A stretch of DNA of 64,000 nucleotides. Origin: CAVRJC01 sp963721435. GTDB lineage: Bacteria; Actinomycetota; Acidimicrobiia; IMCC26256; DASPTH01. Below the pieces are notes generated by a model. That model did not search any database and had not been told where the DNA came from. It was given only the letters and a program-made list of their open reading frames with translations. Below, piece after piece: positions 17,584 to 25,902 of this stretch. Positions within the stretch are counted from its first letter, which is position 1; the number at the start of each line of letters is the position of its first letter. The DNA is taken from assembly GCA_963721435.1 (NCBI GenBank), contig CAVRJC010000012.1:62001-126000 (forward strand), given 5' to 3'. The translations under genes were made by a program, and so were the position numbers.

Positions 17584-20064
17584 TTACGACTGGGAGTACT
17601 CGATGACCGCGCTGTCGGCGACGAGCTTGTCGATGGCGTCGTCGTCGAAGCCGAACTCGCGGAGGATCTCACGGCTGTGCTGCCCCGGCTCCGCCGGCGG
17701 CCCGAGGATCTCGGGCTTGGTGTCGGAGAAGTTCAGCAGCCGGCCGAACATCTCGACCCGCCCGTGCTTGAGCTGACCGTCACGCGTGACCACCAGCTCG
17801 CGCTCGACCATCTCGGCGTCGTCGAACACCTGCTGCCCGAAGTCGATCGCCGAGACCTCGCACGGCACGCCCGCGGCGTCGAGCCTCGCGAACCAGTTCG
17901 TCGCGCCATCGCTCGCGAACTCACCCTCGAGCAGGTTGCGCAACGCGGGGTCGTTGGCCGTGCGCGCGTCGGCGGTCGCGAACCGGTCGTCGCCCGCGAG
18001 CTTCGGGATCACGGTGGTGAGCGCGTCCCAGTCGGCGTCGCGCAGCGCGGCGAGGCACAACCACGTCTCGCCACTGCACTCGTACACGCCGTAGCGCGCC
18101 GACAACCCGAGGAGCTCGGGGTCGAGTGACGGGTGCTCGTAGCGCGTGCCGTCGGCGCCGCTGAACACCCGCGCGCACGCGAACAGGCCCGCGTTCACGA
18201 TGTTGGTGTCGAGCTCTTGGCCCACGCCGGTGCGGTCGCGGTGATACAGGGCCTGCACGATCGCGATCGCGCCGAGCGACCCGTTCCCGAGGTCGCCGCC
18301 GCTCCCGCTGTGGAAGTACGGCTTGCCGCCGTTGGCCATCCCACCGTCTTCGTAACACGTGCCCGCGACCGAGTTGCTCACCTGGTCGTTGCCCGCGAGC
18401 CGGGCGCGTGAGTCGTCGAAGCCGGCGGTGTGGCAGTACACGAGGCCGGGGTTGATCTTCGCCAACGACTCGTAGTCGAGGCCGAGCTTCGACGCCGCCT
18501 GCGTGCGCATGTTGGTGATGAACACGTCGGACCGCTTCACGAGCTCGGCCATCGTCTCCGCGCCACCCGGCTGCTTGATGTCGAGCGCGAGGTGGCGCTT
18601 GCTGCGGTTGACGGCTTTCGCCATCTTGGTGGCGAGCCAGAAGTTCTGGCGCGGCGGGTCGACCTTGATCAACGTTGCTCCGAGCTGCGCCAGCAGCTCA
18701 CCGCACCACGGCCCCGCCACCGCGACGCCGAGGTCGAGCACGGTGATGCCGTCGAGCGGGCCCTTCATCGAACGGCCATTGCCAGGAATTGCCGCAGCCG
18801 TCGCGTTCGAGTGCCCAAGCTCGGGCGCGGCGTCGGCTTCCGCCTTCACCGCGTCGGTGTGCTCACCGCGACGCGCCGCGCCACCACGCACATGACCCGG
18901 CGTCTCGTGCATCCGGTACACGAGCCCGCTCTGACGGAGCCTCCCCAGCTCGGGGTCGTCGACCTCCACGATCGATCCCTGCGCGACGAGCGCCGGGTCG
19001 GCGTGCGACTGCTCCGGCGCGCGCACCGGCTGCATCGCGATCCCCGCCTCGGCCGCCACGCGTACCCACTCCGACGCCGGGAACTTCTTGAAGATCGGGA
19101 TCACCTCGAGGCGCGCCCGCAGCGTCTCCTCGGGGCTGCCGCGCCCGGCGCTGATGGAGCCGCTCGCGCGCATCTCCTCGCGCGTCGGGCCCTTGAGCTC
19201 GTCACCGGCGCCCGCGACCTTGGCCCACGCGGAGCCACCGCCACCCCAGTTGCACACCCACGTGCCGTCGGCGCACTCGTAGAACGACCACGGCCCCGAC
19301 ATGAGCCCGACGCCCGGGCTCGACTCCATGATCGAGCCGAGCATGCCGTCATTGCTGTCGTCCTCGTAGCGCTGCCACGCGCAGCACTGGTAGTGGAAGA
19401 TCCCCTGCAGCAACGACGTCTCCACGTGCTGCCCGCGACCGGTGTGCTCACGCGCGCGCAACGCGCCGCTGACGCCGAGCGTGGCGAGATACGCGGCCGC
19501 GATGCTCGGTGACGGCGTCGCGGTCATCACCGGGCCGTGACGCTTCAACCAGTGCTTGTCCTCTTCGGAGAACTCGGTGCTGTCGCCGAGGAGGTCGACG
19601 CCCGCGACGTGATCAGCGGCGCTGCCCGGCCACGCGCGCGTCTCCCACTGGTACCCGATGCGCGCGGCCACGAGCTGGTCGATGCCGGGACGGTCGGCGA
19701 ACCGCGACTCCGGCCCGTATCCCGTGATCGAGCAGTACACGAGACGGGGGTTCGTCGCGCCGAGCGTGTCGAAGTCGATGCCGAGCTTCTTCGTGACGCC
19801 GGGCGCGAACGACTCGATGACGACATCGGCGCCGGCCGCGAGCTTCAGGAAGCGCGCCACGTCGTCGGCATCGGTGAGGTCGAGCACCGCGGACCGCTTG
19901 CCGCGGTTGTAGACCTTGCCGTCGAGCCACCCCGTGAACGGGTCGGCACCGGGTCGCTCGATGCGGGTGACGTCGGCCCCGTTGTCGGCGAGCAGCATCG
20001 CGGTCGCCGGGCCCGACACCCCCCACGACAGGTCGAGCACGGTCAGGCCGTCGAGAACACCCAT
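17584..20064 (-). CDS. Fused tandem CaiB/BaiF family III CoA-transferase
   Basis: 826 aa made of two complete family III CoA-transferase domains, residues ~1-395 and ~440-826, joined by a ~45-residue Ala/Gly/Glu-rich linker. Each starts with the family opening (LDGLTVLDLSWGVSGP; LDGITVLDLGVAVAGP) and carries a candidate catalytic Asp (RPGIDQL; LAGNDQV). These enzymes move CoA between carboxylic acids and act as dimers of interlaced subunits; a fused pair could form a pseudo-heterodimer. The second domain has retained core motifs, so neither half is obviously dead. ATG start at 20064 after GGGGGAG. Confidence 0.88.
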   Translation of the reverse strand: MGVLDGLTVLDLSWGVSGPATAMLLADNGADVTRIERPGADPFTGWLDGKVYNRGKRSAVLDLTDADDVARFLKLAAGADVVIESFAPGVTKKLGIDFDTLGATNPRLVYCSITGYGPESRFADRPGIDQLVAARIGYQWETRAWPGSAADHVAGVDLLGDSTEFSEEDKHWLKRHGPVMTATPSPSIAAAYLATLGVSGALRAREHTGRGQHVETSLLQGIFHYQCCAWQRYEDDSNDGMLGSIMESSPGVGLMSGPWSFYECADGTWVCNWGGGGSAWAKVAGAGDELKGPTREEMRASGSISAGRGSPEETLRARLEVIPIFKKFPASEWVRVAAEAGIAMQPVRAPEQSHADPALVAQGSIVEVDDPELGRLRQSGLVYRMHETPGHVRGGAARRGEHTDAVKAEADAAPELGHSNATAAAIPGNGRSMKGPLDGITVLDLGVAVAGPWCGELLAQLGATLIKVDPPRQNFWLATKMAKAVNRSKRHLALDIKQPGGAETMAELVKRSDVFITNMRTQAASKLGLDYESLAKINPGLVYCHTAGFDDSRARLAGNDQVSNSVAGTCYEDGGMANGGKPYFHSGSGGDLGNGSLGAIAIVQALYHRDRTGVGQELDTNIVNAGLFACARVFSGADGTRYEHPSLDPELLGLSARYGVYECSGETWLCLAALRDADWDALTTVIPKLAGDDRFATADARTANDPALRNLLEGEFASDGATNWFARLDAAGVPCEVSAIDFGQQVFDDAEMVERELVVTRDGQLKHGRVEMFGRLLNFSDTKPEILGPPAEPGQHSREILREFGFDDDAIDKLVADSAVIEYSQS

Positions 20065-20154
20065 GCCAACTCCCCCGAGATCTACATCGCGCGTGCTATT
20101 TCCCGCGACGGTACTGGCGGGCGCGACGCCGACCCGTCAACGAGCCTCGCCGAG

Positions 20155-20544
20155 TCATCGGCCGGATCCAGGAGGTGCCACCAGCTCGATGGCGTTGCCG
20201 TCGGGGTCGCGCAGCTGGAGCGACGGCTTGCCCAGCTCGAGGACGATGCCCGGGTGTGCGATGCCGGCGTCGGTGAGGTGCGCGGCCCACTGCTCGAGCG
20301 CCTCGCCGTCGGGCACCGCGAACGCGAGGTGGTCGAGCACGGTGTCGGCCTGCGCTTCCACTGCGTTACCGGTGCTCGCCCGCGGCGTGAGCACGATCAT
20401 GACCCGGCTCGCGTCGTGCCACAGCGCGACGTAGCCCTTGGTCTCGTCCGCGCTGAACCGACGCAGGCCGAGCACCGTCGTGTACCACGCTTCGCTCGCG
20501 GGCAGGTCGGTGACGAGCAGCTGCACGTGCGAGAAGCCGGTCAT
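20155..20544 (-). CDS. VOC family (glyoxalase/dioxygenase fold) protein
   Basis: 129-aa vicinal-oxygen-chelate protein with paired beta-alpha-beta-beta-beta modules: FSHVQLLVTDLPASEAWYTTVLGL at the start, DHLAFAVPD in the middle and LQLRDPDGNAIELVAPP at the end. The His (SHVQ), His (DHLAF) and Glu (IELV) positions can bind a metal. The family covers glyoxalases, epimerases, dioxygenases and resistance proteins, and this one cannot be narrowed further. A 90-bp gap separates it from the CoA-transferase start; on the minus strand that gap holds a TTGACG but no well-spaced -10 box. Confidence 0.82.
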   Translation of the reverse strand: MTGFSHVQLLVTDLPASEAWYTTVLGLRRFSADETKGYVALWHDASRVMIVLTPRASTGNAVEAQADTVLDHLAFAVPDGEALEQWAAHLTDAGIAHPGIVLELGKPSLQLRDPDGNAIELVAPPGSGR

Positions 20545-20559
20545 CGGGCTCGCGGTCGG

Positions 20560-20889
20560 TCATGACGATCCCTCCCGGAAGCGCGCGTCGAGCAGCACGA
20601 GGTGCTGGAGCACCGCGGGATCGGCATTGGGGCCGAACGCGGAGACGATGACTCCCTGCACGCCGCACACCGGGCATCGCATCCCGAGCACGATGGCCTC
20701 GTCGTCGGGATCGCTCATGCCCTCGAAGCGAAACACCTGGTCGACGAGCGCGCCGTCGATCGGATGCGTCTCGCGGCACGCGCCGCACATGATCGTGCCG
20801 TCCTCGTGCACCGTGGTGTTGGCGCTGTAGCCCTCACGCTCCAGCAGCTGGACGGCTTCGAGGACGGTCTCGGGGGTCGCGGCGGTCAC
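20560..20889 (-). CDS. Small zinc-ribbon protein of unknown function
   Basis: 109 aa with two CxxC pairs, MCGAC near residue 35 and RCPVC near residue 72, which would bind one zinc. Between them lies VDQVFRFEGMSDPDDEAIV. The family is conserved in actinobacteria without a known role. On the minus strand, TAGACT (20901-20896) lies 6 nt before the GTG and there is no ribosome site, so transcription may start at the GTG itself (leaderless). The box sits within the end of the amidase gene. It may be a stand-alone gene rather than part of the neighbouring operon. Confidence 0.72.
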   Translation of the reverse strand: MTAATPETVLEAVQLLEREGYSANTTVHEDGTIMCGACRETHPIDGALVDQVFRFEGMSDPDDEAIVLGMRCPVCGVQGVIVSAFGPNADPAVLQHLVLLDARFREGSS

Positions 20890-20898
20890 GGGCGAAGT

Positions 20899-22350
20899 CT
20901 ACGGAGCACCACCGGCGTCGCCCCAGAGTGGCCAGGGCCGTGCGACCTCGAGCTGCGCGGCGACGCGCACGAGGAGGTCCTCTCGACCGGGCGCCGCCAC
21001 GAGCTGCGCGCCGATTGGCAGACCGTCGACCGTGCGGCCTGCGGGCACCGAGATCGCGGGCTGACCGGTGACGTTCCACGCGCCGAGCAACCAGCCCAGG
21101 TTGCGCCGGATCCCCGCCATCTCCTCGGGCGTGCGGTCGGGCGACATCCATCCGAGCGGGAACGGCGGTTGGGTGATGATCGGCGTGAGCAACAGGTCGT
21201 AGCCGTCGACGGTCCACCACGGCACCAGGCGCCGCGCCCATCCGATGAGCCACTCGCGCGCTTCGACGACGCGCACCGCGGTCGTCGCGGCCGCGGCTTC
21301 GAGCAAGCGCGCGTTCCACACTTCGAGCTCATCGGGCTCGATCGCGCGGCCGAGGTCGTGTCCGATCCCCGCCACCGCGCTCGCGACCTCGGCCGCGACG
21401 AACAGACCCTGTTGCGGTGCGGCGTCGGCGTCGTCGAGCGCGGTGGGCCACGAGGGCGCGACGTGGTGCCCGAGCTGCTCGAGCGCGTCGGCGACCGCGG
21501 TCACCGCGGCCGCGACCTCGGGGTGCGTCGGGTCGGCGTCACCGACGCCGTGGAGTCGCACCCCGACGCGGCAGGTTCCGGGCGCACGCCCGACCTCGTC
21601 GGCGAGCGGTCCCGGCAACGGCGGCGCGAAGTACGGGTCGCCGGGCTCGTTGCCGGCCATCACGTCAAGGCCGGCCGCCGCGTCGCGCACCGTGCGCGCG
21701 ATGACACCGTCGTTGGAGAACCCGCCCCACGGCGCACCGGCAGGCGCGGCCGAGATGCGACCCCGGCTCGGCATCAACCCGACGACGCCGCACAACGACG
21801 CGGGCTCCCGCACCGATCCGCCGCCGTCGCTCCCGTGCGCGATCGCGACCATGCCGGCGGCGACCGCCGCCGCCGAGCCACCGCTCGACCCTCCCGGCGA
21901 GCGCGAATGGTCCCAAGGGTTGCGGGTCGGGCCGAACGCCACCGGCTCGGTCGTGCCCGACGCGCACAGCTCCGGCACGTTGGTGCGGCCGACGACCACG
22001 AACCCCGCCTCGCGGATCCGGCGCGTCAACGGTGTGTCGGCCGACGCGCGCCAGTCGGCGTCGCGCAGCACGCGCGTGCCGAGGGTGAGCGGCTCGCCCG
22101 CCATCGCGCTGCCTTCGGTGTCCTTGAGCACGATCGGCACACCCCGGAACGGGCGCGCCCGATCCTCCGGTGCGGCCCGATCACAGAGCTCGGCCTCGGC
22201 CAGCGCGCGCTCGTCGCGCCGGTGGATCACGGCGTTCAGCTCGGGATCGAGCCGCGCGATGCGCTCGATCGCGGCCGCGACCAGCTCGCGCGCGGTGCAT
22301 TCGCCGTCGCGCACGAGGCGCGCCTGCTCGACTGCGTCGACGGTGCCCAT
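20899..22350 (-). CDS. Amidase (amidase-signature family)
   Basis: 483-aa amidase with the Ser-cisSer-Lys triad: Lys76 (IVLKDTEG), the SPGGSSGGSA motif at 151-160 and Ser179 in DGGGSVREPAS. The usual nucleophile motif is DTGGSxRxPA; here Thr is replaced by Gly and Ile by Glu, a modest deviation. It hydrolyses amides to acid plus ammonia. ATG at 22350, with TAGCGT 9 nt upstream on the minus strand and no clear ribosome site, so it may be leaderless. Divergent from the amidohydrolase at 22403 across 52 bp. Confidence 0.87.
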   Translation of the reverse strand: MGTVDAVEQARLVRDGECTARELVAAAIERIARLDPELNAVIHRRDERALAEAELCDRAAPEDRARPFRGVPIVLKDTEGSAMAGEPLTLGTRVLRDADWRASADTPLTRRIREAGFVVVGRTNVPELCASGTTEPVAFGPTRNPWDHSRSPGGSSGGSAAAVAAGMVAIAHGSDGGGSVREPASLCGVVGLMPSRGRISAAPAGAPWGGFSNDGVIARTVRDAAAGLDVMAGNEPGDPYFAPPLPGPLADEVGRAPGTCRVGVRLHGVGDADPTHPEVAAAVTAVADALEQLGHHVAPSWPTALDDADAAPQQGLFVAAEVASAVAGIGHDLGRAIEPDELEVWNARLLEAAAATTAVRVVEAREWLIGWARRLVPWWTVDGYDLLLTPIITQPPFPLGWMSPDRTPEEMAGIRRNLGWLLGAWNVTGQPAISVPAGRTVDGLPIGAQLVAAPGREDLLVRVAAQLEVARPWPLWGDAGGAP

Positions 22351-22402
22351 CGGCGCGGCACGCTAGACGGATCCTCGCGGCGCGCGTAGCGTCACCGGCA
22401 CT

Positions 22403-23611
22403 ATGGCTCACTCGCTACCGCTCGCTCGTATGCTGGTGGACGCAGACGGACACGTGATGGAGCCGGCCGACGTGTGGGTCGACCGCATGGATCGCGCCAA
22501 GTGGGGCGACCTGATCCCGCACTACATCGCCGAAGACACCGACGGCAAGGACTCGTGGTACATCGGCGGCGTCCGGCGCGCCGCGGGCTCTGCGATCTTC
22601 GGCTGCTCGGCGGGCTTCGACGCCGAAGAGCTGCTGGCCCGCGACTGGAAGTACACCGAAGGGCACGCGGGCGCGTGGGATCCCGCCGCGCGCATCCAGA
22701 CCCTCGACGACGAAGGCATCGACGCGACGGTGCTCTACCCGAGCCTCACGCTCACCCTCGGGCCACTCGACCCGATCGACGCGGTACGCGATCCCGCGTT
22801 CGTGCTCGACTGCCACCGCGCCTACAACGACTGGATCGCGGAGTACTGCGCGTTCGCGCCCGACCGCCTGTTCGCGGCCGCGGCGGTCCCGTTGCAGGAC
22901 ATCGACGCCGCGGTCGCGGAAGCACAGCGCGCGGTCGGGCTCGGGCTCAAGGCGATCTTCATCCGGTCGTCGGCGTACGTCGACGACCTGCCGTTCAGCC
23001 ACCGCGTGTACGACCCGTTCTGGGCGGCGTGCCAGGAGCTCGGCGTGCCGATCGGTCTGCATCCGGCGACGCACACCGACGTGCCCAACGCGGCGCGCAA
23101 GTTCAACCTCATCCGCCAGACCGCGAGCATCAGCGAGGCGACGAAGGTCGCCGACGACGTCGTCGGCAGCACCGCGATGAGCATCGCGGTCGGTGCGCCC
23201 GTCGACGCGATCATCTCGCTCGGTCGCCTCCTCATGGGCGGCGTGTGCGAGCGCTTCCCCGAGCTCAAGTTCCTGATCCTCGAGTCGGGCGGCGGCTGGG
23301 CGGCATCGATCCTCGAGCGCATGGACGAGGAGATCGAGGCCAACCCGCAGGAGTCGCGCTGGTTGACCATGCGGCCGAGCGAGTACTTCCGCCGCCAGTG
23401 CTGGATCAGCTTCGAGCCCAACGACCCCACCTTGCCGCGCGTCGCCGACCTCATCGGCGAGGACCGCATCATCTGGGCGTCGGACTTCCCGCACTCCGAC
23501 GCGGTCTACCCCGGCTCGGTCAAGGCCCTGGAGGACACGATCGCACCGCTGTCGGACACCGTGAAGGACCAGATCAGAGGACGCAACGCAGTAGCCGCGT
23601 ACGGCTTGTAG
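22403..23611 (+). CDS. Amidohydrolase family 2 (PF04909) protein, copy 3
   Basis: 402-aa TIM-barrel metal-dependent hydrolase or decarboxylase. N-terminal metal motif LVDADGHVMEP, central GLHPATH, and C-terminal ASDFPHSD. The start is ATG 22403, but an in-frame ATG at 22430 (MLVDADGH) would begin closer to the conserved core. TAGCGT lies 10 nt before 22403 and no ribosome site is visible. A cupin gene follows after 12 nt, so the two form a small operon, probably acting on the same substrate. Confidence 0.85.
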   Translation: MAHSLPLARMLVDADGHVMEPADVWVDRMDRAKWGDLIPHYIAEDTDGKDSWYIGGVRRAAGSAIFGCSAGFDAEELLARDWKYTEGHAGAWDPAARIQTLDDEGIDATVLYPSLTLTLGPLDPIDAVRDPAFVLDCHRAYNDWIAEYCAFAPDRLFAAAAVPLQDIDAAVAEAQRAVGLGLKAIFIRSSAYVDDLPFSHRVYDPFWAACQELGVPIGLHPATHTDVPNAARKFNLIRQTASISEATKVADDVVGSTAMSIAVGAPVDAIISLGRLLMGGVCERFPELKFLILESGGGWAASILERMDEEIEANPQESRWLTMRPSEYFRRQCWISFEPNDPTLPRVADLIGEDRIIWASDFPHSDAVYPGSVKALEDTIAPLSDTVKDQIRGRNAVAAYGL

Positions 23612-23623
23612 AAGAGAGATCTC

Positions 23624-24040
23624 ATGAGTGCACACGTCGTCAACGTCAACGACCGGCCCGACATCGAGGCGATCATCGAACGCCCGGGCGTCGGCGCGGT
23701 GCCGGGTACCGAGCGCAAGAGCACCCGGTACCTCGGCCTCCCCGACGACAACCCGCTCGACCCGCAGATGGCGCCGTTCGCGTTCTACATCCGTCGCCCT
23801 GCGGGTGACGTCACGCCCGAGCACAGCCATCAGGCCAACCGCATCGAGTTCGTGATCGCCGGCCGCATCGAGTGGCGCGAGCGGGGCAAGGACCCCGTCG
23901 AGTACGGCGCGGGCACGCTCACCTACGTCGAAGCCGGCACCGTCTACGGCTACACCGTGCTCGAGGACGCGACCATCCTCATCGTGTTCGAGAGCGCGCC
24001 GCAGGTGAGCAAGTACGCGGCCGAGCACGGACGGCTGTAG
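23624..24040 (+). CDS. Cupin domain protein
   Basis: 138-aa single cupin barrel. Motif 1 is visible as PEHSHQANRIEFVIAGRIEW (the two His and Glu that bind metal), and motif 2 is partial in VEAGTVYGYT, where a His usual in the family is replaced by Tyr. It could be an isomerase, dioxygenase or sensor; a catalytic role is less certain given the altered second motif. A GAGAG ribosome site precedes the ATG, 12 nt after the amidohydrolase stop. Confidence 0.82.
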   Translation: MSAHVVNVNDRPDIEAIIERPGVGAVPGTERKSTRYLGLPDDNPLDPQMAPFAFYIRRPAGDVTPEHSHQANRIEFVIAGRIEWRERGKDPVEYGAGTLTYVEAGTVYGYTVLEDATILIVFESAPQVSKYAAEHGRL

Positions 24041-24093
24041 TCACCGACACGCACACGGAAACGCAGGCAGTGCTCTCGGCGACGACCCGTGAG

Positions 24094-25902
24094 CTACTCG
24101 CCGTGCTCGCCGTCGGCCCGCGGCCCGAACCGCCCGGACCACGACGCGTACAGCGCCGCGTAACGCGCCCCCTGCGCGACCAGCTCGTCGTGGGTGCCGA
24201 CTTCGACCAGCGCGCCGTCGTCGACGACACCCACGACGTCGGCCCGCTCGGCAGTGGTGAGCCGGTGCGCGATCACGATCACCGTGCGGCCCGCCATGAG
24301 CTTCTCCAGCGCGCGGTCGAGCAGCAGCTCGGTGCCGGGATCGAGACTCGACGTCGCTTCGTCGAGCACCAGCACCGCGGGATCGATCAGCCCCGCACGC
24401 GCGATCGACACCAGTTGTCGCTCGCCGGCGGAGAAGTTCGCGCCGCGTGCCTCGACGCGCGTGTCGAGCCCGTCGGGGAACCGGTCGAACCGCCGGGTGA
24501 GCCCGAGCTCGTCGAGCGCGCGACGGAGCCGAGCGTCGTCGGCGTCGGGCGCCGACAGGCGCAGGTTGTCGCGGATGGTCCCACCGAACAGGAAGCCCTC
24601 CTGCGGGATGACGACGATGCGCGCGCGCAGCGTCGGCTCGTCGACCGCGCGCAGGTCGACGCCGCCGAAGCGCACGCTCCCGGTCGTCGGGTCGTACAGG
24701 CGCGCCATCAACTTCGCCAGCGTCGACTTCCCGGCGCCGGTCGGCCCGACCAGCACGAGCCGCCGCCCGCGCTCGAGGCTGAAGGTGACGTTGCGCAGCA
24801 CCGCGGGGAGCTCGGGTGAGTAGCGGAAGCTGACGTCGTCGACCACGAGGTCGCCGGCCAGGGGCAGCTCGCGCGGCTGCGCGGGCTCGACCAGGTCGGG
24901 CGCCTCGTCGAGCAACCCGTAGAGCTTGTGCAGCGCCGCGCCTGCCTGCTGGAACGAGTTGAACACCTGACTCAGCTGCTGGATCGGCTCGAACAGATTG
25001 TTGAGGTACAGCACGAACGCGGTCACCACGCCGACGCTGACGGTTCCCTCCGACGCGAACAGCGCGCCGAGCCCGATGATCAAGGCCAATGCCAGGCCCT
25101 GTGCGAGCTCGACGATGGTCACGTAGATCGCCGCGACCTTCTCGGCCTTCACGCTGGTGCGGTACTGCTCGCGGCTCGTGGCGGTGAAGTCTCCGACGGT
25201 GCGGCGCGTCTGGTCGAACGCCTGGATCACCCGCACGCCGGCGAGTCCTTCCTGCAACGCGGTGAGCGTGCCGCCGACGCTGTCGCGCACGCGCAGGTAC
25301 GCGCGTCCGGACGCGCGCCGGAACCACACCGTCGCACCGATCACGATCGGCAGCGTGGTCAACGTCACGAGCGCGAGCTGCCAGCTCAGCAGGAACATCG
25401 CGACGATCGTGAACATGATGAGCGAGATGCTCACGAGGAAGATGGCCAGCCCCTGGCCCACGAGATCCTGCAGCGCCTCGACGTCCGCGGTCATGCGCGA
25501 CACCAGCAACCCGGTGCGCGTGCGGTCGAAGAACCCCATCGACAGGTCCATGATGTGCCGGAACACGCGGGTGCGCAGGTCGAGCAGGAACGCCTCGCCG
25601 ATCCGCGCCACGCTCAGGATCGCGGCGCGCCCGAGCACGTACGCACCGAGCGCGGTCACCACGAACAACACCGCAGCCAGCGTCACCGCGTCGACGTCGC
25701 CCTTCACCACGCCTTCGTCGATCCCGTAGCTGATCAGCGCGGGCCCCGCGATCATCAGCGCGGCTTGGCCGAGGATGAAGAACGACGCCGCCACCAGCTT
25801 CCACTTCCAGGGGCGCAGCGCGCGGAGCGTGCGCCGCGCCACCGCGGGCGCTTCGGGCAGGCCGTCGTCGCCGTCGTCGATCGCGATGAAGTCGAGGGTC
25901 AC
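24094..25902 (-). CDS. ABC exporter subunit A (fused membrane and ATPase domains)
   Basis: 602-aa half-transporter: six membrane helices in the first ~320 residues, then an ATPase with Walker A GPTGAGKST (~residue 385), Walker B VLVLDEATSSLD with the catalytic Glu, and the switch His in AHRLTT. Its signature motif is FSAGERQ rather than LSGGQ. It overlaps the upstream subunit gene by 4 nt (ATGA), so the pair should form a heterodimeric exporter of lipids, drugs or peptides. Its intact Walker B complements the altered Walker B of the partner. Confidence 0.9.
   Translation of the reverse strand: MTLDFIAIDDGDDGLPEAPAVARRTLRALRPWKWKLVAASFFILGQAALMIAGPALISYGIDEGVVKGDVDAVTLAAVLFVVTALGAYVLGRAAILSVARIGEAFLLDLRTRVFRHIMDLSMGFFDRTRTGLLVSRMTADVEALQDLVGQGLAIFLVSISLIMFTIVAMFLLSWQLALVTLTTLPIVIGATVWFRRASGRAYLRVRDSVGGTLTALQEGLAGVRVIQAFDQTRRTVGDFTATSREQYRTSVKAEKVAAIYVTIVELAQGLALALIIGLGALFASEGTVSVGVVTAFVLYLNNLFEPIQQLSQVFNSFQQAGAALHKLYGLLDEAPDLVEPAQPRELPLAGDLVVDDVSFRYSPELPAVLRNVTFSLERGRRLVLVGPTGAGKSTLAKLMARLYDPTTGSVRFGGVDLRAVDEPTLRARIVVIPQEGFLFGGTIRDNLRLSAPDADDARLRRALDELGLTRRFDRFPDGLDTRVEARGANFSAGERQLVSIARAGLIDPAVLVLDEATSSLDPGTELLLDRALEKLMAGRTVIVIAHRLTTAERADVVGVVDDGALVEVGTHDELVAQGARYAALYASWSGRFGPRADGEHGE

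Noticed and set aside
20065..20154. Promoter for the CoA-transferase based on TTGACG in the minus strand
   Set aside because: No acceptable -10 hexamer at 16-19 nt spacing was found.
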